The notes under the pieces: model-generated | What the model was told of the DNA's origin: nothing | The model's input: only the letters and a program-made list of their open reading frames with translations | Databases searched by the model: none | Translations under genes and position numbers: made by a program | Shown here: in pieces, positions 50,543-60,054 of the stretch | Position numbering within the stretch: the first letter of the stretch is position 1 | Layout: each line of letters starts with the position of its first letter | NCBI RefSeq assembly: GCF_042675965.1 | Contig: NZ_JBHTKJ010000016.1 | Coordinates: 62,001 to 126,000 of the forward strand | Length of the DNA: 64,000 bases | DNA from: Virgibacillus_R byunsanensis | Lineage (GTDB): Bacteria > Bacillota > Bacilli > Bacillales > Amphibacillaceae | Direction of reading: 5' to 3'

Positions 50543-52201
50543 GTGAACGAAGCATGGTGGCAAAAAGCTGTTGTCTATCAAATCTATCCCAAAAGTTTCA
50601 ACGATACAACAGGTAGTGGTACTGGAGACATTCAAGGTATTATCGAAAAGTTGGATTATATAAAAGAGCTAGGTGTCGACGTCATTTGGTTGACACCTGT
50701 ATATCAATCACCGCAAAAAGATAATGGATATGATATTAGTGATTATTTTTCCATCGAGCCTGCGTATGGGACAATGGCTGATTTTGAAAAACTATTGGAT
50801 GAAACGCACAAACGTAATATGAAGTTAATCATGGATCTCGTTATTAATCATACTTCTACTGAACACGTGTGGTTTCAAAAGGCTCTTACCAGTAAAGAAA
50901 ATGAGTTTCGCGACTTTTACATTTGGAAAGATGCTAACGAAGGTGCTAAACCAAATAATTGGCAGTCGAAGTTTGGTGGATCAGCATGGCAATATGATCA
51001 GAAAACAGATCAATATTATTTGCATTTGTTTGACCCGACACAAGCAGATCTTAATTGGGAAAATGAGCAACTAAGAGAAAAATTATATGATATGATGCGA
51101 TATTGGGCCAAAAAAGGAATTGATGGTTTTCGTTTAGATGTCATTAATTTAATTTCAAAAGATCAACGCTTTCCAATTGATGATACTGGTGATGGACGCA
51201 AATTTTATACAGATGGCCCATTGATTCATGACTATTTACACGAAATGAATCAGCAAGTTTTTTCAACGTTCAATATGATGACTGTTGGGGAAATGTCTTC
51301 AACAACGTTAGAGAACTGTGTGTTATATACAAAACCTGACAGCCAAGAGCTTGATATGACATTTCAATTTCACCATTTGAAGGTGGATTATCCAAATGGA
51401 GATAAATGGACTAAGGCCCCCTTTGATTTTGTGGAATTAAAGAAAATTTTATCCAGATGGCAAGTAGGTATGCATGAAGGAAATGGATGGAATGCACTTT
51501 TTTGGTGTAATCATGATCAACCGCGCGTTGTATCGCGTTTTGGTGATGATGGGAAGTATCATGATCAATCGGCAAAAATGCTAGCTACAACATTGCACAT
51601 GATGAAAGGTACACCATATATTTATCAAGGTGAAGAAATCGGAATGACTAACCCTAAGTTCGCCAAGATAGAAGATTATCGTGATGTTGAATCATTAAAT
51701 GCTTATGAAATACTTCGTGACGAAGGGAAAACGGAGCAGGAAATAATTGAGATATTACAGCAAAAATCTCGTGACAATGCTAGAACACCAATGCAGTGGA
51801 ATGAAGAACAACATGCGGGGTTTACATCTAATACGCCTTGGATCCCAGTTGCAGGAAATTACGCTGAAATTAACGTCGAAAAAGTTTTACAAGAGCCAAA
51901 CTCTATATTCAACCATTACCAACAGTTAATTAATTTACGTAAAAAGTATGATATTATTACGTATGGGGACTATCAATTACTTTTCGAAAATGACTCTCAG
52001 ATTTTTGCATATACACGGAACTGGCAAAATGAGAAGATAATCGTTATAAGTAATTTTTATGCTGAAGTAGTTTCGGTTAATGTAAACTTGGGCAACGTAA
52101 CAGAGGCGAATATTTTGTTATCAAATTATCCGGATTCAAATCAAACACCCGATCAATTGACATTAAGACCATATGAATCAATTGTGTATTATATTAAATA
52201 A
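50543..52201 (+). CDS. treA: Trehalose-6-phosphate hydrolase (alpha,alpha-phosphotrehalase)
   Basis: Cleaves trehalose-6-phosphate from the PTS into glucose and glucose-6-phosphate. It is a GH13 barrel of 552 residues: WWQKAVVYQIYPKSFNDT at the start, DLVINHTS, nucleophile Asp in GFRLDVINLI, acid Glu in VGEMSSTT, and Asp in WCNHDQPRVVSRFG. The GTG at 50543 is used, with GAGGTG seven nt before it. It lies 27 nt after treP, in the same transcript. Confidence 0.95.
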   Translation: MNEAWWQKAVVYQIYPKSFNDTTGSGTGDIQGIIEKLDYIKELGVDVIWLTPVYQSPQKDNGYDISDYFSIEPAYGTMADFEKLLDETHKRNMKLIMDLVINHTSTEHVWFQKALTSKENEFRDFYIWKDANEGAKPNNWQSKFGGSAWQYDQKTDQYYLHLFDPTQADLNWENEQLREKLYDMMRYWAKKGIDGFRLDVINLISKDQRFPIDDTGDGRKFYTDGPLIHDYLHEMNQQVFSTFNMMTVGEMSSTTLENCVLYTKPDSQELDMTFQFHHLKVDYPNGDKWTKAPFDFVELKKILSRWQVGMHEGNGWNALFWCNHDQPRVVSRFGDDGKYHDQSAKMLATTLHMMKGTPYIYQGEEIGMTNPKFAKIEDYRDVESLNAYEILRDEGKTEQEIIEILQQKSRDNARTPMQWNEEQHAGFTSNTPWIPVAGNYAEINVEKVLQEPNSIFNHYQQLINLRKKYDIITYGDYQLLFENDSQIFAYTRNWQNEKIIVISNFYAEVVSVNVNLGNVTEANILLSNYPDSNQTPDQLTLRPYESIVYYIK

Positions 52202-52213
52202 TGGGGTAACGTT

Positions 52214-52930
52214 ATGCAAAAGAAATATTTAACGATCTATCATGATCTCGTTCATAAAATACAGTCTAATTTTTGGGACGGTTCAAAAATGCTTCCATCA
52301 GAAAACGATCTTACAACGATGTATGCGACCTCACGCGAGACAATCCGAAAAGCGCTTCATCAATTAGCGCAGGGTGGATTTATTCAGAAAGTTCGTGGTA
52401 AGGGATCTGTTATTATTGATGTAAATAAATTTGATTTCCCTGTTTCAGGGATTGTTAGCTTCAAGGAATTAGCAACAAATCTAGGTTTACATGCAAAAAC
52501 AATCGTTAACGAGTTATCTGTCGTTAACGATGATCAGGATATTCAAACGAACTTGGATGTAACCGGTAGTAAACCGATTTGGAAAGTTGTACGTTTACGT
52601 GAAATTTCGGGTGAAAAAATAATTTTAGATAAAGATTATTTTAATCAACGCTATGTTCCTATGCTCACAAAAGAAATATGTGAGGATTCCATTTATCACT
52701 ATTTAGAGAATGACTTGAATCTAAAAATCGGCTTTGCCCGAAAAGAGATTTTAGTTGAAAAGCCAACAGTAGAGGACCTGGAATTGATGGATTTAGAAGG
52801 TTTTTCTAATGTTGTTGTTATTAAAAGCCAAGTATACTTAGATGATACAACCCTATTTCAATATACGGAGTCCAGACATCGTCCTGATAAGTTTCGTTTT
52901 GTTGATTTTGCTAGACGAGTTCAAAATTAA
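52214..52930 (+). CDS. treR: Trehalose operon repressor TreR (GntR family)
   Basis: A 238-residue regulator with an N-terminal winged helix (LPSENDLTTMYATSRETIRKA LHQLAQGG) and a C-terminal UTRA effector domain of the HutC type (residues 90-230). Trehalose-6-phosphate is the known inducer in the family. It is the last gene of the tre operon and most probably binds the two TTGTATATACAA boxes at 48515-48562. The operon is therefore autoregulated. Confidence 0.95.
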   Translation: MQKKYLTIYHDLVHKIQSNFWDGSKMLPSENDLTTMYATSRETIRKALHQLAQGGFIQKVRGKGSVIIDVNKFDFPVSGIVSFKELATNLGLHAKTIVNELSVVNDDQDIQTNLDVTGSKPIWKVVRLREISGEKIILDKDYFNQRYVPMLTKEICEDSIYHYLENDLNLKIGFARKEILVEKPTVEDLELMDLEGFSNVVVIKSQVYLDDTTLFQYTESRHRPDKFRFVDFARRVQN

Positions 52931-52998
52931 TAATAATCCGTTTTGTCTTCAGATAAAGCGGATTTTCTATATTTACTCATAGAGGAAGGTGAAATGAT

Positions 52999-53277
52999 GT
53001 GGTTCGGTTTTTTAAACGAATTCGTTTTCTGTTTAAATTTCATAAATCCATCCCATTTTTAAAGGACTTCTTTATAACGAGGGAAGTAAGTATCGTTAAA
53101 AAAGTCTTATTTGTATTTTTGATTATGGGTTATATCATCTTTCCGTTCGATATTATCCCAGATTTTTTACTATTCTTTGGCATTTTGGATGATGCTACTG
53201 TTGCGATTTTACTATTGCAGCAAATGTTCAAAGCTGCACCAGATGCATTGAAAGAGAAACACAAACTACTTGAATGA
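52999..53277 (+). CDS. DUF1232 (YkvA-like) membrane protein
   Basis: A 92-residue protein with the DUF1232 core GYIIFPFDIIPDFLLFFGILDDATVA and a hydrophobic run before it. It starts at GTG 52999 after AGGAAGGTG; two ATGs just before it are in other frames. Function is unknown. Confidence 0.87.
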   Translation: MVRFFKRIRFLFKFHKSIPFLKDFFITREVSIVKKVLFVFLIMGYIIFPFDIIPDFLLFFGILDDATVAILLLQQMFKAAPDALKEKHKLLE

Positions 53278-53291
53278 AAATTTTGCATAAT

Positions 53292-53330
53292 AAAAATGTG
53301 GATGCACCCTGTTTAGAATGTACCCACATT
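53292..53330 (-). terminator. Terminator of the small minus-strand membrane gene
   Basis: On the minus strand AATGTGG (53330-53324) pairs with CCACATT (53301-53295) and is followed by TTTTA. It starts a few bases after the stop of the gene at 53333. Confidence 0.75.
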
Positions 53331-53332
53331 AA

Positions 53333-53512
53333 TCATGATCGTTTGCTTTTCTTTTCATTTGGAATATATTTCGTAAAGTACGCAGCAAAAAATAAACTGA
53401 CAAAAGATAACCCCCATGAAATAATACCGTTCCACCTGAAGTCGATCCTCAATCCTACTAATATTATAATTGCGCTTAAAATAAGGAAAAAAGTTGTTAA
53501 ATACCGTTTCAA
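53333..53512 (-). CDS. Small hydrophobic protein with two predicted membrane spans
   Basis: A 59-residue protein, read from TTG at 53512 after GGGGTG on the minus strand. It begins MKRYLTTFFLILSAIIILVG and has one span at about 5-20, a polar turn (RIDFRWNG), a second span at about 29-46 and a basic tail (PNEKKSKRS). A terminator follows the stop directly. The opposite-strand frame 53274-53528 lacks hydrophobic patterning and a ribosome binding site, so this reading is preferred. I do not recognise the family. Confidence 0.72.
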   Translation of the reverse strand: MKRYLTTFFLILSAIIILVGLRIDFRWNGIISWGLSFVSLFFAAYFTKYIPNEKKSKRS

Positions 53513-53633
53513 CGTAACACCCCATTAATAAGGTACTCCATATATAATAGTGACATTATACTATATGTGTTCCTTATTAGTTATAACATAAAATGAGGTT
53601 TTTTTTAATACGTAAATTTTTGGTTAGGGTCAT

Positions 53634-53675
53634 AAAAAAGTACCCCATACGTAGTTGAGACGTACAAGGTACTTT
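53634..53675 (-). terminator. Terminator of the 52-residue gene
   Basis: On the minus strand AAAGTACC pairs with GGGTACTTT, with GTACG/CGTAT pairing inside, and runs into six T. Confidence 0.8.
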
Positions 53676-53684
53676 GGGAAACAA

Positions 53685-53843
53685 CTATTTAATTAAATCA
53701 GGATTTTCACGTTTAGCTTCTTGTACACGTTGCTTACGGTAACCTCCTGCGATGTCTGCTTTTTTAAAATCTTTAGAGTAGTGCACTTCCTGAGCATCTG
53801 AAAGCTCTATGTTTTTAGTTGGTTGATATTGAGAATTTCTCAT
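53685..53843 (-). CDS. Small protein, YfhE-like
   Basis: A 52-residue soluble, charged protein: MRNSQYQPTKNIELSDAQEV, then HYSKDFKKADIAGGYRKQRV and a basic-acidic tail. The AQEVxYSxxFKKADxAGGY phrase resembles the short Bacillus YfhE family, function unknown; this identification is from memory. GAAAGGA lies upstream of the ATG and a terminator follows the stop, so the unit is complete. Confidence 0.75.
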   Translation of the reverse strand: MRNSQYQPTKNIELSDAQEVHYSKDFKKADIAGGYRKQRVQEAKRENPDLIK

Positions 53844-53985
53844 TATCTACTATCCTTTCATTTGAAGATTGTCTTTCTATAATGTGTATTCCCAGAATTT
53901 ATTTTTTAAAACATTCTTTAATAAAAAAATAGTTATAGGTATACTTAAAATAGTTTAAACATTCAAACTTTAATGAGGTGAGCGT

Positions 53986-55134
53986 ATGCGAGAAGTTGTG
54001 ATTGTAGAAGGTTGTCGTACAGCTGTTGGTCGGAGAAAGGGAATGTTTGCCGGCTATCGACCAGACGAGTTAGCTGCTGTTATGCTGGATAATTTGGTAA
54101 ATCGATCTGGTGTTACTAAATCAAGTGTAGAGGATGTTATTTTAGGTTGTGTTACGCAAGTAAACGAGCAAGGAGGGAATATCGCTAGAACAGCAGCACT
54201 AATTGCTGGGTTCCCTATGCATGTTCCTGGTGTGACTATTGATCGTCAGTGCGGATCAAGTCAACAGGCAGTTCATTTTGGAGCACAAGCAATTGCATCA
54301 GGTGATATGAACATAGTAATAGCTGGTGGAGTGGAGAACATGACACGTGCACCCATGTTTTCTAATATGCCTGATGTTAAACCTAGTGAAAAATTAACAT
54401 CGAAATACGAGATTGTGAATCAAGGTATTTCAGCAGAAAAAATCGCTGATAAATGGGGGTTTTCTAGAGAGCAATTAGATAAATATGCGGTACAAAGTCA
54501 TGAACGAGCATTTGCTGCAATTGAAGCGGGTCATTATGAGAAAGAAATAGTCCCTGTTGATATTATTTCAGAGGATGGGAGTTTTCAGACGGTAAAAGTT
54601 GATGAAGGTCCTCGTGAAAATACCACCTTAGAAGTGTTGGCTGACCTAAAAACGGTTTTTAAAGAAGGCGGAAAAATAACAGCTGGAAATGCAAGTCAAA
54701 TGAGTGATGGTGCTAGTGCAGTGTTATTGATGTCGCGTGATAAAGCAGAGGAATTAGGATTAAAACCTAAAGCTAGAATAGTAGCAAGAACTGTCGTGGG
54801 TTCAGATCCTACACTAATGTTAACTGGACCAATTGAGGCTACCCGTAATGTTTTAAAAAAGGCTAACCTAACTATTGATCAAATGGACCGCTATGAAGTG
54901 AACGAAGCATTTGCGCCAGTTCCATTAGCTTGGCTAAATGATATTGGTGGTGATCCAAGTAAGCTTAATGTGAACGGTGGAGCTATTGCATTAGGGCATC
55001 CACTAGGGGCAACTGGGACAAAGCTATTAGTCTCTCTTATGCACGAACTGGAGCGGACAGATGGTCAATATGGTTTATTGGCGATTTGTGAAGGAATGGG
55101 CATGGCTAATGCAACGGTTATAGAACGATTATAA
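53986..55134 (+). CDS. Thiolase (acetyl-CoA acyltransferase)
   Basis: A 382-residue thiolase. The acyl-accepting Cys89 is in VTIDRQCGSSQQAVH, followed by NEAFAPVPLAW, the catalytic His in GGAIALGHPLGATG, and the proton-relay Cys in ICEGMGMAN. Such enzymes run fatty-acid or branched-acid beta-oxidation, or condense acetyl-CoA in the reverse direction. There is no hydratase or dehydrogenase partner next to it, so the direction and pathway stay open. GAGGTGAGC precedes the ATG. Confidence 0.94.
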   Translation: MREVVIVEGCRTAVGRRKGMFAGYRPDELAAVMLDNLVNRSGVTKSSVEDVILGCVTQVNEQGGNIARTAALIAGFPMHVPGVTIDRQCGSSQQAVHFGAQAIASGDMNIVIAGGVENMTRAPMFSNMPDVKPSEKLTSKYEIVNQGISAEKIADKWGFSREQLDKYAVQSHERAFAAIEAGHYEKEIVPVDIISEDGSFQTVKVDEGPRENTTLEVLADLKTVFKEGGKITAGNASQMSDGASAVLLMSRDKAEELGLKPKARIVARTVVGSDPTLMLTGPIEATRNVLKKANLTIDQMDRYEVNEAFAPVPLAWLNDIGGDPSKLNVNGGAIALGHPLGATGTKLLVSLMHELERTDGQYGLLAICEGMGMANATVIERL

Positions 55135-55281
55135 TAAGCTGCTAAACTGGTAGAAATTATAAAAATTGATTGCCAAAAATATGGGATTATAAGCGAAATA
55201 AGTAAATTAGTTGTGGGTATTTATTCCTTAAAGTGATATGATAATACCAAATTCAAACATATATAAAGAGGGTATCTATCT

Positions 55282-56469
55282 ATGAACTGGGGAAAATTAG
55301 TCAATTTTTTAAGTATTCTTATCCTTGGTATCTTTGTAGTAGCTTGTTCAGCTAACGAGGATACGAACGAATCAAATGATTCAACAAATGCAAATGAAGA
55401 AGAGCCAATCGAAGAAACGGAAGAAGAACAACAAGTACCGGAAAAACCAGAAAAAATCGAGCAGGAAATAACCGTATCTGCAATAGGTGATATGTTAATT
55501 CATAATAGTGTATATCAAGATGCCAACACAGGAAACGGTTATGATTTTACAACAATGCTTGAAGCAGTAAAACCAACTTTAAATGATACTACTCTCTCAT
55601 TCGCTAATCAGGAAACGATGATAGGTGGAGATGCTTTAGGGTTGTCGTCGTACCCAACCTTTAATAGTCCTAAAGAAGTCGGAGATGCGTTAAAATGGGC
55701 AGGTGTAGATGTAGTTGCCTTAGCAAATAATCATACACTTGACCGCGGGGAAGAAGCGATTCAAAATGCGATTGATCATTGGGAAACCATTGATATGATG
55801 TATACGGGTGCTTACAAAGACCAAGAAGATCGAGAAAATATAAGGGTATATGAAACAGATGAGGGTATTTCCATTGCCTTTCTTGCATATACATATGGCA
55901 CAAATGGGATCCCTGTTCCTGAGGGGAAGGATTATTTAGTTAATTTAATCGAACAAGAGATGATCGCAAGCGATATTGCCAGAGCAAAAGAGCAAGCGGA
56001 CGTAGTTGCACTAAGCCTGCACTTTGGAAATGAATACGAGCGAATGCCAAGTGAGCAACAAAAAGAGCTTGTACAATTTGCAGCTGATCAAGGTGTACAT
56101 GTTGTATTAGGTCATCATCCTCATGTTTTGCAGCCGGTTGACTGGGTGAGGGGCGAAGAAGGAAATAAAATGTTTGTAGCTTATTCATTAGGTAACTTTC
56201 TATCGGGTCAAGATGAATTCTACCGTCGAATCGGTGGAGTTGTGAAGTTTTCGATTAAGAAAACAATAGAAGGTGAAGAAGAAACAATTGAGGTTACTTC
56301 ACCACAATTTATGCCGACATTTGTAGAATATGAAAACTGGAGAAATTATAAAGTAACGCCAATGTACCAACTTACAGACAGTGATCTTTCAGAAGCGGAT
56401 AGACATTATCAAGAGATCAAGGATCATATGTCCCAATGGGTCCCAGAACTTGAGTTTATGGAAGAGTAA
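55282..56469 (+). CDS. CapA-family metallophosphatase-like lipoprotein
   Basis: A 395-residue lipoprotein (lipobox GIFVVACSAN, Cys23) with a long acidic Glu-rich linker to about residue 68. The CapA domain follows: SAIGDMLIHNSVYQDA, FANQETMIGG, ALANNHTLDRGEEAI, SLHFGNEYER, VLGHHPHVLQPV and AYSLGNFLSG carry the metal-site His, Asn and Glu residues. CapA proteins are best known from poly-gamma-glutamate export, but many are stand-alone and of unknown substrate. Here no capB or capC lies nearby. Confidence 0.92.
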   Translation: MNWGKLVNFLSILILGIFVVACSANEDTNESNDSTNANEEEPIEETEEEQQVPEKPEKIEQEITVSAIGDMLIHNSVYQDANTGNGYDFTTMLEAVKPTLNDTTLSFANQETMIGGDALGLSSYPTFNSPKEVGDALKWAGVDVVALANNHTLDRGEEAIQNAIDHWETIDMMYTGAYKDQEDRENIRVYETDEGISIAFLAYTYGTNGIPVPEGKDYLVNLIEQEMIASDIARAKEQADVVALSLHFGNEYERMPSEQQKELVQFAADQGVHVVLGHHPHVLQPVDWVRGEEGNKMFVAYSLGNFLSGQDEFYRRIGGVVKFSIKKTIEGEEETIEVTSPQFMPTFVEYENWRNYKVTPMYQLTDSDLSEADRHYQEIKDHMSQWVPELEFMEE

Positions 56470-56502
56470 AAACGTACAGCTTTTCCTAAAAAAGAACAAT
56501 AT

Positions 56503-56548
56503 CCCCGGATAAGGACATTTTTAACAGTCTATTATTCGGGGCTTTATT
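56503..56548 (+). terminator. Terminator after the CapA-family gene
   Basis: CCCCGGATAA pairs with TTATTCGGGG, with one mismatch, around a longer loop, then CTTTATTT. Confidence 0.72.
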
Positions 56549-56660
56549 TAGGGGCTGTATGTTACCGTACTCTAAATGTATATGAATTATAAGTGTTATT
56601 TGATATGATAACGTTATGCTAATTACAGGGATGGATGTAATAAAAAGGAGATCTTACATT

Positions 56661-57476
56661 ATGGAATGGAAGAATATTTATCGTGGTATATTAATGGGAG
56701 CAAGCGATGTAATCCCTGGTGTGAGTGGTGGCACAATTGCTGTTGTATTAGGAATTTATGATCGACTTATTGCTGCTATTAATGGTTTTATCAGTAAGGA
56801 TTGGAAAAAGCAATTGGGTTTTTTAATTCCTCTCGGCGTTGGAATTGTTATAGCTATATTCTCGTTAAGTCACTTAATAGATTGGTTATTTAAACATTAT
56901 CCCGAGCCGTTGAAATTTTTCTTTTTAGGTCTGATTCTTGGTGTTTTACCTTATTTATTTCACCAGGCACAAGCGAGAAGTGCTTTTAAGGTTAAACATA
57001 TTGTTATATTGATGATCGGAGCAGTTATGGTTGGTTCGATGATGTTTTTGAATGCTGAGGAAGGTACTGCAATCCAAACTAAAACAATGTCTACATATAT
57101 ACTGTTATTCTTCTCTGGTTTTATTGCTAGTGCTGCTATGGTTCTGCCTGGCATTAGTGGGTCATTTATGTTGTTGGTGATTGGTGTTTATCAAACTGTC
57201 ATCACTGGTATAAGTGAGCTGCATCTGGATGTTATTGCTGTTACAGGTGTTGGGATTGTTCTTGGTATTGTTGTCATGAGTAAAATCATTAATTACTTTT
57301 TATCCAATTACCGAACTGGTACATTTGCAGTTGTTATTGGACTAGTTATTGGATCCATTTTTGTAGTATTCCCTGGATGGCCAGTAACGACTTCACTCGT
57401 TATAGCAAGTATCATAACGTTTGCATCAGGACTGTTTGCAGCATACATTCTCGGGAAAATAGAATATAAAGCCTAA
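56661..57476 (+). CDS. DUF368 membrane protein (PopT-type polyprenyl-phosphate translocase)
   Basis: A 271-residue membrane protein with the DUF368 signatures IYRGILMGASDVIPGVSGGT and the second half repeat AAMVLPGISGSFMLL, about eight spans in two inverted halves. Recent work named DUF368 proteins PopT: they return undecaprenyl phosphate across the membrane for peptidoglycan and teichoic acid synthesis. AAAAGGAGAT selects the ATG at 56661 instead of an earlier ATG in frame. The function here is by family. Confidence 0.9.
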   Translation: MEWKNIYRGILMGASDVIPGVSGGTIAVVLGIYDRLIAAINGFISKDWKKQLGFLIPLGVGIVIAIFSLSHLIDWLFKHYPEPLKFFFLGLILGVLPYLFHQAQARSAFKVKHIVILMIGAVMVGSMMFLNAEEGTAIQTKTMSTYILLFFSGFIASAAMVLPGISGSFMLLVIGVYQTVITGISELHLDVIAVTGVGIVLGIVVMSKIINYFLSNYRTGTFAVVIGLVIGSIFVVFPGWPVTTSLVIASIITFASGLFAAYILGKIEYKA

Positions 57477-57546
57477 ACAAACTATAAGACAATCGTTGAT
57501 AAAATCGGTACAATAGATATAGATACGATTAAAGGGGTGTTAAGGA

Positions 57547-57867
57547 ATGGAACATATAAAGACAGAAGAGAAGTTTAATGAAATAATTGAAAGTGAAGAA
57601 CCTGTTGTTATTAAGTTTTTCGCTGATTGGTGTCCTGATTGTAAACGGATGGACATGTTTATTGGTGACGTTATCGAAGAGTTTAATAATTATAACTGGT
57701 ATCAGATCAATAGCGATGAAGTAAAAGGAATTGCTGAAAAATTTGAAGTAATGGGCATTCCAAGTATTTTAATTTTCCAAAATGGGGAGAAAAAAGCACA
57801 TCAGCATAGTGCCTATACGAAATCTCCGGAGTCAGTTAGCGAATTTTTACAGCAACAATTAGGGTAA
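57547..57867 (+). CDS. Thioredoxin-family protein, CPDC active site
   Basis: A 106-residue thioredoxin fold with active site ADWCPDCKRMD (Cys-Pro-Asp-Cys) in place of thioredoxin's CGPC, and the cis-Pro in GIPSILIFQNG. It resembles Bacillus YtpP-like proteins; the acidic residue in the motif should alter the redox potential. AAAGGGGTG precedes the ATG. It converges on cadA and shares its terminator. Confidence 0.93.
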   Translation: MEHIKTEEKFNEIIESEEPVVIKFFADWCPDCKRMDMFIGDVIEEFNNYNWYQINSDEVKGIAEKFEVMGIPSILIFQNGEKKAHQHSAYTKSPESVSEFLQQQLG

Positions 57868-57898
57868 GGCAATATATTAATCAAACGTTTGATCAATG

Positions 57899-57937
57899 AA
57901 AAAAGCGGCCATTCATATTAGAATGACCGCTTTTTTC
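57899..57937. terminator. Bidirectional terminator between the thioredoxin-like gene and cadA
   Basis: AAAAAGCGG-CATTC pairs with GAATG-CCGCTTTTTT around ATATTA, with A and T runs on either side. Confidence 0.9.
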
Positions 57938-60054
57938 TATAGTTTATTTGTTACCTTTAATAGTCGTAATGCGTTTAATGTAACGAGTAAAGTTGCCCCC
58001 ATATCAGCGAAAATGGCAATCCACAATGTTAGCCAGCCAGGTATTACGAGTAATAACGCGACTATTTTAATTCCAATGGCAAACGCTATATTCTGTTTAA
58101 TAATGGCTAATGCTTTTCGACTTAACTTTACGGTAAATGGAAGCTTTTGCAGTTCATCTCCCATTAAAGCAACATCAGCAGTTTCCAACGCACTGTCCGT
58201 CCCTGCTGTACCCATCGCTATTCCGACATTTGATGCTGCTAATGCCGGAGTATCATTGATGCCGTCACCAACCATAGCAATTGTCTCGTGATCTTTTTGG
58301 TATTGCTTGATAAATTGTAGTTTATCTTCCGGCAAGAGACCTGCATTGGTATTGGTGACACCTAATTCTTTGCCGAGTGAAACAGCTGTTTTGGGATGAT
58401 CACCAGTTAGCATAAACGAGTGTTTAATCCCTAAATTGTGTAGTGTTTTAATCACTGATTTACTTTCTGCTCTTGGTTCATCCCGTAGACCAATCAATAA
58501 GAAAACTTCTGTGTCTGTACCGCATAACATGACAGTCTTTCCTTCAGATTGAAGGTTCATTAGTTGTGATTTAATTCGTTGTGAGTTTGATTCCTCAAGT
58601 GTTTTCGTAAATAAATCGGCAGAACCAACATAAACCATTTTCCCATCGATTGTACCTTGAATTCCTTTGCCCTGAATAGTTGTAAATTGTTCTAGATTTA
58701 AATTAGAAAAGGATACGTTTTGTTCAGCGGTATAGTTTAAGATTGCTTTTGCTAATGGATGTTGTGATTTTGCCTCTAAAGCTGCAGCATAAGATAATAC
58801 TTTATTATGATCCTCGGTAAAGTAACTAACATCCGTTACAACTGGTGTTCCGTTTGTTAAGGTTCCAGTTTTATCAAAAGCAATCGATTTAATGGAACCA
58901 ATTTGCTCTAAATAGACGCCACCTTTAATTAAAACACCATTTCGTGCAGCATTCCCAATTGCGGTTACTATTGCAACTGGTGTGGAAATGACCAATGCAC
59001 AAGGACAACCTACTACTAAAACAGCAAGCCCTTGATAAATCCATGTACTCCACGTACCACCGAGTAATGGAGGAATAACTGCGACTAATAAGGCGATAAG
59101 AATAATGACAGGTGTGTAGTAAGCCGCGAATCGATCAACAAACGCTTGTGAAGGCGCGCGTTCTGCTTGTGCTTCTTCCACTAAGTGAATGATTTTAGCG
59201 ATAGTTGTATCGTCTGATTTTTTAGTAACTTCAATTTCCAAAAATCCATTTTGGTTTATCGTCCCAGCATATACCGGGTCATCTATATTTTTTTCAACTG
59301 GTATGGATTCCCCTGTAATGGGTGCCTGATCTATGGATGAAAGACCACTTACAATGTTTCCATCCATGGCGATTCGTTCTCCTGGTTTCACAAACATGAT
59401 ATCACCGATAACGATATTTTTAATCGCAACAGTCTGTTCAACACCATTTCGTTTTATTTGTGCTTCTTTAGGAGTCAGTTTCATCAATGATCGAATCGAT
59501 GCCCTTGCTTTATCCATGGAATAAGATTCTAGTGCTTCACTGATTGCAAATAAAATGACCACAACAGCAGCCTCACCCCACTCACCGATAATCACAGCAC
59601 CAGTTACTGCAATTGTCATTAGTGTTTTCATATCAAACTGTAGGCGTGTGAGATTCATAAAGCCTGCCCGGAAAAGAGTTAGCCCACCAGTCACTATAGC
59701 TAATGCAAAAAGCAGTGTAGGTATATAATGGTTTTCATCAAGTGCGTAGGAACCTGCAAATCCTAAGATGACAAATAATGTTGCTAATATAAGTCGGTCG
59801 TATCGGATGAAAAATGGCTCCTTTTTAGAAGGAGAGTCATCTTCGTTTGCTATTTTTATGTTATCAAATGATCCAGCCCGTTCAATCTGTTGAACAGATA
59901 CCTGGCCATCAAGGGAAATTTTTGATGCTGCAAAATTCACCTCTGCATGGTTAACACCATTTATATTTTTTAAATTGCTTTCAAAGGTTTTGGCACAGTT
60001 GGTACATGACAAACCTTCTACTCTGTATGTTTGGTGATCTGGATTAGATGGCAT
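57937..60054 (-). CDS. cadA: Cadmium/zinc-translocating P1B-type ATPase
   Basis: Metal-efflux ATPase of 705 residues. A single N-terminal metal domain carries GLSCTNCAKTFE (CxxC), followed by eight spans and the ion-site VVGCPCALVIS. The phosphorylated Asp is in AFDKTGTLTNG, HP in SQHPLAKAIL, TGES in APITGESIPVE, and the hinge in VGDGINDTPALA. A final Asp in the last span (IAIFADMGATLLV) is typical of the Zn/Cd/Pb subgroup. It starts inside the end of cadC (11-nt overlap) after AAGGAGC. Confidence 0.94.
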   Translation of the reverse strand: MPSNPDHQTYRVEGLSCTNCAKTFESNLKNINGVNHAEVNFAASKISLDGQVSVQQIERAGSFDNIKIANEDDSPSKKEPFFIRYDRLILATLFVILGFAGSYALDENHYIPTLLFALAIVTGGLTLFRAGFMNLTRLQFDMKTLMTIAVTGAVIIGEWGEAAVVVILFAISEALESYSMDKARASIRSLMKLTPKEAQIKRNGVEQTVAIKNIVIGDIMFVKPGERIAMDGNIVSGLSSIDQAPITGESIPVEKNIDDPVYAGTINQNGFLEIEVTKKSDDTTIAKIIHLVEEAQAERAPSQAFVDRFAAYYTPVIILIALLVAVIPPLLGGTWSTWIYQGLAVLVVGCPCALVISTPVAIVTAIGNAARNGVLIKGGVYLEQIGSIKSIAFDKTGTLTNGTPVVTDVSYFTEDHNKVLSYAAALEAKSQHPLAKAILNYTAEQNVSFSNLNLEQFTTIQGKGIQGTIDGKMVYVGSADLFTKTLEESNSQRIKSQLMNLQSEGKTVMLCGTDTEVFLLIGLRDEPRAESKSVIKTLHNLGIKHSFMLTGDHPKTAVSLGKELGVTNTNAGLLPEDKLQFIKQYQKDHETIAMVGDGINDTPALAASNVGIAMGTAGTDSALETADVALMGDELQKLPFTVKLSRKALAIIKQNIAFAIGIKIVALLLVIPGWLTLWIAIFADMGATLLVTLNALRLLKVTNKL

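Noticed and set aside
53274..53528. An 84-codon plus-strand frame
   Set aside because: No SD is present, and the minus strand over the same bases encodes a membrane protein with SD and terminator, which is a better explanation.
55282..56469. A poly-gamma-glutamate capsule locus
   Set aside because: Only a CapA-type protein is present; no CapB, CapC or CapE lies near it.
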